Shown: positions 18,101-26,043, counted from the first letter of the stretch. The stretch: DNA of 64,000 bases from a bacterium (GCA_016125385.1 WGLV01000022.1:248001-312000), one strand, 5' to 3'. Program-made: numbers and translations. Notes: generated from the sequence alone by a model not told the origin.

Positions 18101-18296
18101 GATTGGCATCACCCATGAGGAGCGCGGAATTCCCACTGTGTTCCGGCGCCCGAAATTAGACAGAGCCGTCTTTTTTTGAACAATTTTCAACGAGCAGAGT
18201 TGTTCTTTTTTCCGCCCTTTGCTTCCGATTCCTGCAAAAGTGTCTTTAACCATTGCGCTTACCGCATCGACTCCGCGCGAGATGGCATGACAAAAA

Positions 18297-18312
18297 TGCA
18301 AGTTCCAAGCCA
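18297..18312 (-). promoter_or_regulatory. Candidate sigma-54 (-24/-12) promoter
   Basis: Minus strand TGGCTTGGAACTTGCA fits the consensus TGGCACG-N4-TTGCA with only A5 and C6 changed and exact GG to GC spacing; the base before it is C, as preferred. It points at the regulator gene, with a predicted leader of about 185 nt. Confidence 0.65.
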
Positions 18313-18335
18313 GTCGGTCGATTGATTGGGAAAAG

Positions 18336-18350
18336 TTACATAAAATGTAA
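18336..18350. promoter_or_regulatory. Palindrome upstream of the sigma-54 promoter
   Basis: TTACAT-AAA-ATGTAA is perfect over 15 bases and lies 24 bases upstream of the -24 box of the regulator promoter, also just after the stop of the RACo-like gene (18384). It is a candidate binding site for a dimeric regulator. Confidence 0.4.
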
Positions 18351-18383
18351 TTTATAGGGGTGGTTTCGCGTGGATGGCGACGC

Positions 18384-19886
18384 TCAGGCGGGGAAAGTCA
18401 TTTCTTTCACATATTCGTCCTGAAAGCGGGGGTGGGAGGATAGTGAGACGTGACGAACGCGTCGCAGGATAGAATCGATTTCAGTCCAGCGTTCTTCAGG
18501 CGAACAAAGCAGCATCTTCGCGCCGTGTAACGCGGCGTTGCCGATGGGTTCAATGATGGATTCGGCGGCGGGCAGGAGGCCGATTCTTATCGCCGAATCG
18601 ACATTGACGTAATTGCCGAACGCGCCGGCGAGATTGATTCGCTCGACGGAATCCAGGTCGACGTTCGCTATATCAAGCAGGATGCGGAAACCCGCCGCGA
18701 TGGCTCCCTTGGCGAGTTGCAACTGGCGGATATCCGCCTGGCTGAGCGAGACGCCGTCGCGCAACGGGATGCGGCGGCCGGCGGTCATGACGCGACCGGA
18801 TGGAGCTAGCCATCCGAGCTCAAGCGCGGCGGCCACGGCGTCAACCAGACCGCTGCCGCAGATTCCTTTCGCGGCGCCTCCGCCGATGGTCTCGCATTGA
18901 ATGGTTTCTCCTTCCGAGTGAGCGGATACGATGGCGCCGGAGCCGGCGCGCATGCCGTATTCAATGCGGCCTCCTTCGAACGCCGGCCCGGCGGCGGTGG
19001 ACGCGCAAAGCAATCCACCGGGCGTGGCGAGTATGATTTCTCCGTTGGTTCCAAGATCGAACAGGACGGCGGAGCCGTATTGATGAAGCCCCGACGCGAG
19101 GACGCCCGCCAGCAGGTCGCTGCCGACGAAGCCGCCCAGGCAGGGCATGAATTCCACGATCGCGTTGGGGGCGGCGGCGCATTCCACCTCGGCGGCGGAA
19201 AATCTCAAGCGGCCGGGCTGGGCGGGTTCGAAGGGAAATGCCGCCAGTGGTTCGGGAGAAAGACCGCCGTACAGGTGGTGCATCGCGGTGTTTCCAACCA
19301 GAACGATACGAGCGACTCGGGCGGGATCGGCGCCGGTCTGGACAATCAATGCGGCGATCAGATCATCGATCTGAAGGCGGATTCGGCGGGTCAGCGCGGT
19401 TAGACCGTCGCCCTGCAAGGCGTAATCGATGCGGCTGATAACGTCGGTGCCAAACTCGGCTTGCGCGTTGAGGGCGCTTTCCGAAGCCAGGCAGCGGCCG
19501 GTTTCCCGATCAATCAATTGCGCGACGAGGGTCGTCGTACCGAGGTCGATCGCCACGCCGAGGCCTTCGCCGGGCGTGAAGGCGAAGCCGCTTTCATCGG
19601 AGAGGATGGAGAGTTCCCATTGCGCCAGTTCAAGACTAACCTCGCCACGCACGCTGCACTGGCAGGCGAGACGCCATCCCTGAGCGAGTTCTTCCGGAGT
19701 GAGGCGGTTTCGCTGAGCCGGGGTGACGGGTAGATCGCCGCTCAGCACTTTGACCCGGCATCCCCGGCAGAGGCCGCGTCCGCCGCAGGGGAACTCAACG
19801 CCGTGAAGGAAGAGAATCTCTTTCAGCGAAGCGCCTTCGGCGGCAGCGATGGTTTTCCCCAGTGGACTCAGGTGAACGTCAGGCAT
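18384..19886 (-). CDS. RACo-type reductive activator of corrinoid proteins (2Fe-2S ferredoxin plus DUF4445/ASKHA)
   Basis: 500 residues. The N-terminal 85 residues are a plant-type 2Fe-2S ferredoxin with Cys34, Cys40, Cys43 and Cys75; the C-terminal 400 form the DUF4445 ASKHA ATPase with VAIDLGTTTLVAQLID, VLVGNTAMHHL, LFDLGTNGEI and GICGSGLVDA. Members such as RACo reduce inactive Co(II) corrinoid to Co(I) in an ATP-dependent manner in methyl-transfer systems. That fits the corrinoid operon at 48849-55065, although the genes are 29 kb apart. It follows the NCS2 permease gene by 27 bases, so the two may be cotranscribed. Family is secure; the partner protein is inference. Confidence 0.9.
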   Translation of the reverse strand: MPDVHLSPLGKTIAAAEGASLKEILFLHGVEFPCGGRGLCRGCRVKVLSGDLPVTPAQRNRLTPEELAQGWRLACQCSVRGEVSLELAQWELSILSDESGFAFTPGEGLGVAIDLGTTTLVAQLIDRETGRCLASESALNAQAEFGTDVISRIDYALQGDGLTALTRRIRLQIDDLIAALIVQTGADPARVARIVLVGNTAMHHLYGGLSPEPLAAFPFEPAQPGRLRFSAAEVECAAAPNAIVEFMPCLGGFVGSDLLAGVLASGLHQYGSAVLFDLGTNGEIILATPGGLLCASTAAGPAFEGGRIEYGMRAGSGAIVSAHSEGETIQCETIGGGAAKGICGSGLVDAVAAALELGWLAPSGRVMTAGRRIPLRDGVSLSQADIRQLQLAKGAIAAGFRILLDIANVDLDSVERINLAGAFGNYVNVDSAIRIGLLPAAESIIEPIGNAALHGAKMLLCSPEERWTEIDSILRRVRHVSLSSHPRFQDEYVKEMTFPA

Positions 19887-19913
19887 GATGATTTTATGAA
19901 TTGATCCGCTATG

Positions 19914-21239
19914 TCAAAACTTCATGAAGAAATAGCGGAAGATGAACATCGCCGTCAGAATCAGCAGCGTAACGTTCAGGTCTTTGAATCGGCCGGTGGC
20001 AAGTTTGAGCACGGTGTACGAAATCACGCCAAAGGCGATGCCTTCGGTGATCGAAAAACTGAACGCGATCAACACAATGGTGAGAAACGCCGGGATGCTT
20101 TCAGACGGATCGTCCCACGGGATCGTTTTGACCGCCCGCATCATCATGAAGCCGACCACGATCAGAGCTGGCGCGATGACCGGATAGACCGTTGCGCCGC
20201 CCGGCAGTTCAATGCCCGCGCCCAGCATGCGCGCGAGCGGGGCGAAAAACAGCGCGAGCAGAAACAGGATGGCGGTGACCACGCTGGCCAGACCAGTGCG
20301 AGCGCCGTCGGAAATGCCCGATGACGATTCCACGTAGCTGGTGACGGTCGAGGTTCCCATCAAGGCGCCAAAGACGGTGCCGATGGCGTCGGAGAGCAGG
20401 GCGGGCTGCGCGCGCTCCATCTCACCGTTCTTCATGAAGCCGCCCAGTTCAGCCACGGCGACCAGCGTACCGATGGTGTCGAACAGGTCGAGAATGAGGA
20501 AGACGAAGATGATGGTGAACAGCCCCAGCTTGAGGGCCTGGAAGGGTTGCAACTGGAAGAAGGTCGGCTCGAGCGAGGGTGGAGCGGAATACACGCCCTG
20601 AAAATGCAGCAGCCCCATGAACAGCCCCAGCGCGGCAGAGACGGCCATTCCGATCAGAATCGCGCCGCGAATGCGTAACGCGATCAGGATGGATGCCGCG
20701 AGCAGGCCAGCGCCGGAGACGTAGACGTATGGTTTCGTCAGCGAACCGATGGCGATGAGCGTGGCGGGGTTGTCGACCACGACGCCCGCCCATTGAAAGC
20801 CCAGCAACGCGATCATGAGGCCGATGCCCACGCCGATGGCCATTTTCAGCGAATAGGGAATCAGGTTCATGATGGCGCGACGGACGCCGAACGCGCTGAG
20901 AGCGATGAAAAGCAGCCCGCTGATGCAGACCGCGCCCAGCGCCGTGCGCCAGGGAATGCCCATGCCCTGACAGACCACGAACGCGAAGAATACGTTATGG
21001 CCCATCGCCGGCGCGAGCGCGATGGGGTAGTTGGCGAGAAAGGCCATCAAAAGAGTCGCGGCGGCCGACGACAGGCAGGTGGCCGCCATGACCGAATCGA
21101 AATCCATGCCGGTCGCGGAGAGAATCGCCGGCTGGACGAAGATGATGTACGACATGGTGAAGAACGTCGTCATTCCACCCACGATCTCGCGCTGGACGGT
21201 GGTGTTGTTTTCAGAGAGATGAAAGAGACGTTCGAACAC
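19914..21239 (-). CDS. NCS2-family purine permease (AzgA/PbuG-like)
   Basis: 441 residues with about 13 membrane segments. Family hallmarks: REIVGGMTTFFTMSYIIFV at the start, PIALAPAMGHNVFFAF (transmembrane 3) and GTSTVTSYVESSSGI (transmembrane 10). AzgA-type members import adenine, guanine or hypoxanthine by proton symport. The start is GTG at 21239, 7 bases after AGGAGG. Lies between a lipoprotein gene (97 bases upstream) and the RACo-like gene (27 bases downstream). Confidence 0.92.
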   Translation of the reverse strand: MFERLFHLSENNTTVQREIVGGMTTFFTMSYIIFVQPAILSATGMDFDSVMAATCLSSAAATLLMAFLANYPIALAPAMGHNVFFAFVVCQGMGIPWRTALGAVCISGLLFIALSAFGVRRAIMNLIPYSLKMAIGVGIGLMIALLGFQWAGVVVDNPATLIAIGSLTKPYVYVSGAGLLAASILIALRIRGAILIGMAVSAALGLFMGLLHFQGVYSAPPSLEPTFFQLQPFQALKLGLFTIIFVFLILDLFDTIGTLVAVAELGGFMKNGEMERAQPALLSDAIGTVFGALMGTSTVTSYVESSSGISDGARTGLASVVTAILFLLALFFAPLARMLGAGIELPGGATVYPVIAPALIVVGFMMMRAVKTIPWDDPSESIPAFLTIVLIAFSFSITEGIAFGVISYTVLKLATGRFKDLNVTLLILTAMFIFRYFFMKF

Positions 21240-21336
21240 GGTTATTCCTCCTGCATGAAGACGGGCCGATGAATCACCGGCCCGCCGCTCTCTCCGGCGG
21301 AATGGTTCCGCCTCATGAATTGAATTCGGTAATGAG

Positions 21337-22080
21337 TTACATGCCCGGGAAGGTGATGACGACCTTGCGCACGGTCAGGCCGGGCAGATCGTAGCCTTCA
21401 AAGCCGGGGGCGTTTCCGATCGCGAGACGCAAGGCATCGGCGTTGAACACCAGCGGAGCATACGAATGTTCGACTTCGAGATCGCCATCGAAATAGAAAC
21501 GGGCCTGCCCGTTCATCCATACGATGCGGATAGTATGGAATTCATCAGGATACACGGACACCGCGGTCGATTCCTTGATTTCCTGATAATTCGCCTCGGG
21601 TTTCTGATCGCTGTACATGACATCTTCCGTGGTTCCCGCCGGGAAATTTTTCAGCGTCCACAGGAAGGAGAAGCTGGCTTCGGGGTGTTTGATGTAGTTC
21701 AGAGTTGAGAGGGTGATCAGGTAGGGGTTTTTGGTGATAAACGGATCGGCGTATTTGCTGTCGGCGGGCGACCACAAAGAAAGAAAGACGCTGTCAGACG
21801 CCACGCGGCTGAGCCCGCTGACCTCGAGGATGACCTCGCCCTGCGTCATTTTGGGCAGGTCATAGGTCAGAAGACCGTCCTGACCCGAACGCCACCCTTT
21901 GGAGGTGAAGGTTCCACCTTCCACCGAAGCGGCGGCATGGCCGGACGCCAGATTGTCTTCGATAAACGGATTGTTGTAGATCAGCTCTTTATACGGCGCC
22001 TGGATGCAGCCGATGACGGTGACCGCCGCCGCCCCGCATAGAAATAAGACCAAGGATCGTTGCATTCCCATCTGATTCAT
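21337..22080 (-). CDS. Lipoprotein of unknown function
   Basis: 247 residues. Signal peptide with lipobox VIGC, lipidated Cys25. The mature part is beta-rich with aromatic residues (VFLSLWSPAD, FHTIRIVWMNGQARFYFDGDLEVEHS), a pattern of a LamG/concanavalin-like sandwich that could bind carbohydrate, but no family is recognised. ATG 22080 is 11 bases after AAGGAG. The leader region is rich in small hairpins. It precedes the NCS2 permease gene on the same strand. Confidence 0.75.
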   Translation of the reverse strand: MNQMGMQRSLVLFLCGAAAVTVIGCIQAPYKELIYNNPFIEDNLASGHAAASVEGGTFTSKGWRSGQDGLLTYDLPKMTQGEVILEVSGLSRVASDSVFLSLWSPADSKYADPFITKNPYLITLSTLNYIKHPEASFSFLWTLKNFPAGTTEDVMYSDQKPEANYQEIKESTAVSVYPDEFHTIRIVWMNGQARFYFDGDLEVEHSYAPLVFNADALRLAIGNAPGFEGYDLPGLTVRKVVITFPGM

Positions 22081-22428
22081 CGACGTATGAACTCCTTATC
22101 AATTGATTATCAAAATGCCGTGCGGTTCAGACTCGCGTCGTCCGGCTACCTTCGCGGAATTCTTCAAGCCTCGGCCGGGTAAAAAAGCATCCGCCGCGAT
22201 CTTGCGCGGTCTATGCCGGCCGCATTCGAATTTCCAATGCGATTATGGCAAAAAAGCAGGATAAGCCATAGGTACAGATGACGGTTTCAGCGATTACGAC
22301 AGGCTTTGATTGAAGCCGTTTTATTGTAATCACTTCGCATTTCCAGTAAACAATGAAATAATTATCACAAAATCTTCGCAAAGCCTACCGCTGAAACAAA
22401 AACACCCAAGGGAGGCTTATCAAACGGC
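22081..22428. other. Divergent intergenic region with several hairpins
   Basis: 348 bases between the lipoprotein and the STAS genes. It holds small inverted repeats: CGCATT/AATGCG (22221-22226, 22236-22241), TATGGC/GCCATA (22244-22249, 22265-22270), CCGGC/GCCGG (22142-22146 with 22174-22178) and AAGCCT/AGGCTT (22381-22386, 22413-22418). The last one would hide the GGGAGG ribosome-binding site of the STAS gene. No strong promoter could be assigned. Confidence 0.55.
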
Positions 22429-22827
22429 ATGACGGAAATTCAATGTACGCGGCGGGGCGGGGTGGATGTGATCTGCATCCGTGGAGATTTGGATGTTATG
22501 ACGATTGAGCAACTTGCGGCATCCATTTCGACGCTGAGACAACAGGGTAGCCGGTCATTATTATGGCTGGGTTCAGGGCTGGGCCGGGTGGACGCGCAGG
22601 GGTTGCATCTGTTGACAAGACCGTTCAAAGTCTACCGTCAAATGGGGGGGCGCATTGTACTCGCGCAGTTTCCCTCCCAGGTGATTCGCGTCTTTCAACG
22701 TACGCCCTGGCATCGGTGTCTGAATATTTTTGACGAGGAAAAAGACGCCAGACAGTTTTTATCGCTGTCACCCGAGTCTGAAAACACCTCACACGAGGAA
22801 ACCGAGGAAAGCGAATCTCATGATTGA
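22429..22827 (+). CDS. STAS-domain protein (anti-sigma antagonist-like), no phosphorylatable Ser
   Basis: 132 residues: a STAS domain (about 1-105) and a Ser/Glu-rich tail. STAS proteins of the SpoIIAA type bind anti-sigma kinases and are switched by phosphorylation of Ser in DSSGL; here the loop reads VDAQGL, so that Ser is Gln. The ribosome-binding site AAGGGAGG is 14 bases from ATG 22429. The last 8 bases overlap the next STAS gene, indicating coupling. Partner kinase or sigma factor is not in the window. Confidence 0.82.
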   Translation: MTEIQCTRRGGVDVICIRGDLDVMTIEQLAASISTLRQQGSRSLLWLGSGLGRVDAQGLHLLTRPFKVYRQMGGRIVLAQFPSQVIRVFQRTPWHRCLNIFDEEKDARQFLSLSPESENTSHEETEESESHD

Positions 22828-23167
22828 TGCGAGAAAACGGACTGTCGAAGGCGTAACGGTTCTCGATCTGACGGGAACGCTCGATCTGGATGGCATCAAC
22901 CTGTTGAAGGAAAAAATTCAGGAGATCCGGCAGGGCGGAGCGACAAAAATCGTGCTGAATTTCGATCGGGTCAACTCCGTACAAAGCACGGTGATACCGC
23001 AGTTGCTGACGCCGATTCGCGCATTGACACTGCTCAAAGGGCGAGTGGCGTTCGCGGGTATGAACGATCCGGTGCATAAGACCGTGAAGACCGCCATGTT
23101 CTATTCGATCATCATCGTCAGCGAAGACGTGGAATCCGCCGTGGAAGAATTAAAGAGCGAGATGTAA
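22820..23167 (+). CDS. STAS-domain protein (anti-sigma antagonist-like)
   Basis: 115 residues, a full STAS domain: TVEGVTVLDLTGTLDLDGINLL, then VLNFDRVNSVQSTVIPQLL where the DSSGL loop reads VQSTV and keeps a Ser in the second position. ATG 22820 is preceded by GAGGAAAG, and the frame continues upstream only into the first STAS gene. It is followed 52 bases later by uppP. Likely part of a partner-switching module acting with the first STAS protein. Confidence 0.85.
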   Translation: MIDARKRTVEGVTVLDLTGTLDLDGINLLKEKIQEIRQGGATKIVLNFDRVNSVQSTVIPQLLTPIRALTLLKGRVAFAGMNDPVHKTVKTAMFYSIIIVSEDVESAVEELKSEM

Positions 23168-23219
23168 CGCTGGAAATCAGGCTTTTGAATCATTCTGATA
23201 TGAGGAAAGGGTTGAGCGT

Positions 23220-24023
23220 ATGAGCCTCCTTCAAGCGGTGGCGCTCGCCGTCGTGCAAGGATTGACGGAATTTCTGCCTATTTCGAGTTCGGGTCACCTG
23301 GTGGTGCTCGAACATCTCTTTCATCTTCAAGCCTCCGAATACCTTTTTTTCGACGTGATGCTTCATCTGGCGACGCTGCTCGCGGTGGCGATCTTTTTTC
23401 ATAAGCGGCTGCTTGGGATGACGAAAGCGATTATCCCCACCGCTTCGGGAGATAGCGTAACCAGAGACCGGCGCTGGATCGCCGCCATACTCATCTCGAC
23501 CGTCATCACCGGCGGCATCGGCGTCGCGCTGAAAGACCAACTTGAGCAGGTCCGTGACAATCTGACCATCGTCGGCGTCAGTTTTCTTTTTACTGGCGCG
23601 CTGTTGCTTGCGTCACGGCATCTGGCCCGGCGATCGGATGACGCCCGCGAAATTCCGCTTAACATCTATCTTTTCGCCGTGGTGATGGGGCTGGCTCAGG
23701 CGGTGGCGATTTTGCCGGGCGTGTCGCGGTCCGGCTCAACGGTTTGCACCGCGCTGCTCCTGGGCGTGCCCGCGGCGGCGGCGGTGGAATTTTCGTTTCT
23801 GATGTCGATTCCCGCCATTCTGGGGGCGGCTGTTCTGGAACTGCCCGACGCAAAGATATCGCTATCGGCGCCCGCGCTGGCGGCGGGATTCATCGTCGCG
23901 CTGATCTCCGGGCTGGTGTTTTTATGGCTGCTGGTCTGGATCGTAAAGAAAGGGCGTCTTTCGTACTTCGCGTATTACGTGATTCCATTAGGCGCCTGGG
24001 TGTTGTATCTGGCGCTGAGGTGA
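23220..24023 (+). CDS. uppP: Undecaprenyl-diphosphate phosphatase
   Basis: 267 residues, the usual length. Inner-membrane enzyme that removes a phosphate from undecaprenyl pyrophosphate to recycle the lipid carrier for peptidoglycan and surface glycans. Active-site motifs EFLPISSSGHL (about 17-27) and PGVSRSGST (about 172-180) are intact, with about eight hydrophobic segments. ATG 23220 has GAGGAAAGG upstream. Its position after two STAS genes may mean shared transcription. A terminator-like hairpin follows. Confidence 0.96.
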   Translation: MSLLQAVALAVVQGLTEFLPISSSGHLVVLEHLFHLQASEYLFFDVMLHLATLLAVAIFFHKRLLGMTKAIIPTASGDSVTRDRRWIAAILISTVITGGIGVALKDQLEQVRDNLTIVGVSFLFTGALLLASRHLARRSDDAREIPLNIYLFAVVMGLAQAVAILPGVSRSGSTVCTALLLGVPAAAAVEFSFLMSIPAILGAAVLELPDAKISLSAPALAAGFIVALISGLVFLWLLVWIVKKGRLSYFAYYVIPLGAWVLYLALR

Positions 24024-24050
24024 CGTTGTTAAGCAAACCGCATCGAAAAT

Positions 24051-24088
24051 AACCGGGACGGTGGAACTATCGCCGCCCCGGTTGTCTT
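24051..24088 (+). terminator. Terminator-like hairpin after uppP
   Basis: AACCGGGACGG (24051-24061) pairs with CCGCCCCGGTT (24072-24082) with one A-C mismatch; the T-rich tail GTCTTTC is weak. Its sequence closely resembles the hairpin at 24255-24291. Confidence 0.6.
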
Positions 24089-24099
24089 TCAGATTTCAG

Positions 24100-24204
24100 A
24101 TGAATTCATTTTCCCCGCCCGCCCAAGCCCAATTCTAGGTTAGCCTCTTCGCCTTCGAGCGCTTTCAGCGCTCTTCGGCCAATATTTTGTGAAAATGAAT
24201 TCAT
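24100..24204. repeat. Composite inverted repeat with inner hairpin
   Basis: ATGAATTCATTTTC (24100-24113) and GAAAATGAATTCAT (24191-24204) are perfect 14-bp arms, and each contains the palindrome ATGAATTCAT. Inside, GAGCGCT and AGCGCTC form a tight hairpin with a 3-base loop (about 24156-24172). The 105-base element lies between two terminators in a gap without genes. Confidence 0.6.
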
Positions 24205-24254
24205 AAAACCGCCTCGATCATGCGGTAACAATTCCTGAAGGAAAAAAGCGCATA

Positions 24255-24295
24255 AAAACCGGGACGGTGGATTGAACGCCGTCCCGGTTTTATTT
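24255..24295. terminator. Bidirectional terminator between uppP and the SMP-30 gene
   Basis: A 13-bp perfect stem (24255-24267 with 24279-24291), AAAACCGGGACGG/CCGTCCCGGTTTT. It ends in TTTTATTT on the plus strand and in TTTTTATG on the minus strand, so it can serve both directions. Confidence 0.85.
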
Positions 24296-24324
24296 GACTG
24301 AGGCGCAAGGCGAAATGGTGGAAA

Positions 24325-25224
24325 TCAATAAGCGCCTTTCACGCGCGTTTCGATTCCATACACGCTCTTGCTGGCGGTGATAAAGAGCATCTTGTGATCC
24401 TTGCAGCCGAAACAGACGTTCGCCGTCCAGTTTTCAGGAACGTCGATCTGTTCGATCTTTTTTCCATCGGGATTGAAGACGCTGACGCCTTTGCCGGTCA
24501 GATAGACGTTGCCCTGGTCGTCAATCGTCATGCCGTCGGAGCCCATCTCGCAAAACAGTTTCCGGTTGAAGAGCGAGCCGTCAGACTGGACGTCGTACCG
24601 GTATGTTTTTTTATCGCCGATGTCGGCGATATAGAGCGTCTTGCCGTCCGGCGTTCCGATGATGCCATTAGGCTGGACGAGATCGCCGATCACACGAACG
24701 AGCGTCCTGCGATCGGGCGACAGGCGATAGACGTGCTGGCCGTCCTGCTCCATGGAGTCGTGATTTTTCCAGTAGGAGCGCTTGTAGAGCGGGTCGGTGA
24801 AATAAATCGCGCCGGAAGGATGGACCCACAGATCATTGGGGCCGTTCAACAGTTTGCCCTGATAATTTTCAATAAGAACGGTTTCTTTTCCATCTTTATC
24901 GATCGACCAGAGCTGATTGTTTTCATCCGCGCAGGCAAGCAGAGCGCCGTCGAGGTCGAAAAACAGACCGTTCGAGCGTCCGCTGGGCTGAAGAAAGGTC
25001 GCGATGACGCCGTTGTTTTTCCAGATCATGATGCGGTCGTTGGGCTGGTCGGTGAAATAGACGTTGCCCTCTTTGTCGGCGGCGGGGCCTTCGGTAAAGG
25101 CATAGCCTTCGCCGAGGACCTGGAGTTTTGCGCCGGGCGCGGTGACGCCCTGGTTTTCGTCCGCCGCGTGAAGCGCGCCGATCGCGGCGAAGACAAGCAT
25201 GAGACCGATAGCGATTCGTTTCAT
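24325..25224 (-). CDS. Secreted SMP-30/gluconolactonase-family protein
   Basis: 299 residues with a signal peptide (1-21, LHA-ADEN). Six-bladed SMP-30 propeller: EGPAADKEGNVYFTDQPNDRI, NGPNDLWVHPSGAIYFTDP, GIIGTPDGKTLYIADI, GSDGMTIDDQGNVYLTG. Family members are metal-dependent lactonases; the metal-binding Glu (YAFTEGPA), Asn (GPNDL) and Asp (GSDGM) are present, so a sugar-lactonase role outside the cytoplasm is plausible. ATG 25224 follows AAAGGGGA. Monocistronic, with the shared terminator at 24255. Confidence 0.88.
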   Translation of the reverse strand: MKRIAIGLMLVFAAIGALHAADENQGVTAPGAKLQVLGEGYAFTEGPAADKEGNVYFTDQPNDRIMIWKNNGVIATFLQPSGRSNGLFFDLDGALLACADENNQLWSIDKDGKETVLIENYQGKLLNGPNDLWVHPSGAIYFTDPLYKRSYWKNHDSMEQDGQHVYRLSPDRRTLVRVIGDLVQPNGIIGTPDGKTLYIADIGDKKTYRYDVQSDGSLFNRKLFCEMGSDGMTIDDQGNVYLTGKGVSVFNPDGKKIEQIDVPENWTANVCFGCKDHKMLFITASKSVYGIETRVKGAY

Positions 25225-25304
25225 TGTTGTATTCCCCTTTATTATGAAAACATCCAAGGATGAATCATTGTAAACCGGCGAGGCCGGAGTACGAAAGCGC
25301 GGCG

Positions 25305-25898
25305 TTATATCCACTCTTTCTTTCCCGCGCTGAATGAGCCGCCTTTTCGCTCTCGAACCCAGCGCGGCGTGTAGACGCCGCCGGTTCGCAGGATGTCGCC
25401 GTTGCTGATGAGGCCGTTGGTTGAATCGTAAAACTGGAACTTGGCGGAATGAGTTGGATAGCGGGTGGATTCGAAATTATCGTATCCGTCGGGGCCCAGA
25501 CTTTCGATTTCGTAGATGTTGGCGGGAAGACCGTTTTTCTGATAATCGGGCCATGAGGCGGTGTTGAATTCGTAGACCAGATCGTAATCATTACCCCGGC
25601 TGGCCTGATATTTTTTGAGAAACGGGTCTTCAAGCACGCGCGACATATATGGGATGGGCGTGGTCAGCAGGCGCGAGCCCCAGTTGGCGTTTTCGCTGTG
25701 TGACGAGGGCGGGTAGGATTGTTGATCGAGAAAGTATTCCTCCATCGCGGTGGAGAGCGCTTTGTGGTCGGCATAGACCCGCGCGAGGTCGGCCTTAACG
25801 CGGGCGCTGAGGAAATTGGGTACGGCGATAGCGGCGAGAATTCCGATAATCGCCACCACGATGAGCAACTCGATCAGCGTGAACCCCGTGCTTTTCAT
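25305..25898 (-). CDS. GspG-like pseudopilin (type II secretion/type IV pilin-type)
   Basis: 197 residues. Class III signal MKSTG/FTLIELLIVVAII with cleavage after Gly5, Phe at +1 and Glu at +5, a long hydrophobic helix and PNFLSARVKADLARV. The C-terminal globular part has YEIESLGPDGYDN, close to the GspG major pseudopilin end. No other secretion genes are next to it, so it is an orphan pilin-like gene. ATG 25898 has GGGGAGA upstream. A perfect palindrome lies 31 bases upstream of the start codon. Confidence 0.85.
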   Translation of the reverse strand: MKSTGFTLIELLIVVAIIGILAAIAVPNFLSARVKADLARVYADHKALSTAMEEYFLDQQSYPPSSHSENANWGSRLLTTPIPYMSRVLEDPFLKKYQASRGNDYDLVYEFNTASWPDYQKNGLPANIYEIESLGPDGYDNFESTRYPTHSAKFQFYDSTNGLISNGDILRTGGVYTPRWVRERKGGSFSAGKKEWI

Positions 25899-25928
25899 GA
25901 TTCTCCCCAAAACAACGTTCTTATTCGA

Positions 25929-25942
25929 TTCAGTGTACTGAA
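25929..25942. promoter_or_regulatory. Palindrome upstream of the pseudopilin gene
   Basis: TTCAGT-GT-ACTGAA, perfect over 14 bases, in the 145-base divergent gap between the pseudopilin and DUF1858 genes. Candidate operator. Confidence 0.35.
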
Positions 25943-25983
25943 AAACCATCGGGATTGCGATAACGATTTTACATGAGTATGAC

Positions 25984-26010
25984 TTGCATCAGGTTTGGAC
26001 GAGGTATAAT
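25984..26010 (+). promoter_or_regulatory. Candidate promoter of the DUF1858-MOSC operon
   Basis: TTGCAT (25984-25989) and a perfect TATAAT (26005-26010); the 15-base spacing is short. Ribosome-binding GGGAG is at 26030-26034. Confidence 0.45.
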
Positions 26011-26043
26011 TCTTACTAATTCTAAAAGTGGGAGTTTAAATGC

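Noticed and set aside
22378-22418. GCAAAGCC motif suggesting a c-di-GMP-I riboswitch before the STAS gene
   Set aside because: The other conserved parts of that riboswitch (first stem, tetraloop and receptor) are not present; only a hairpin call is kept.
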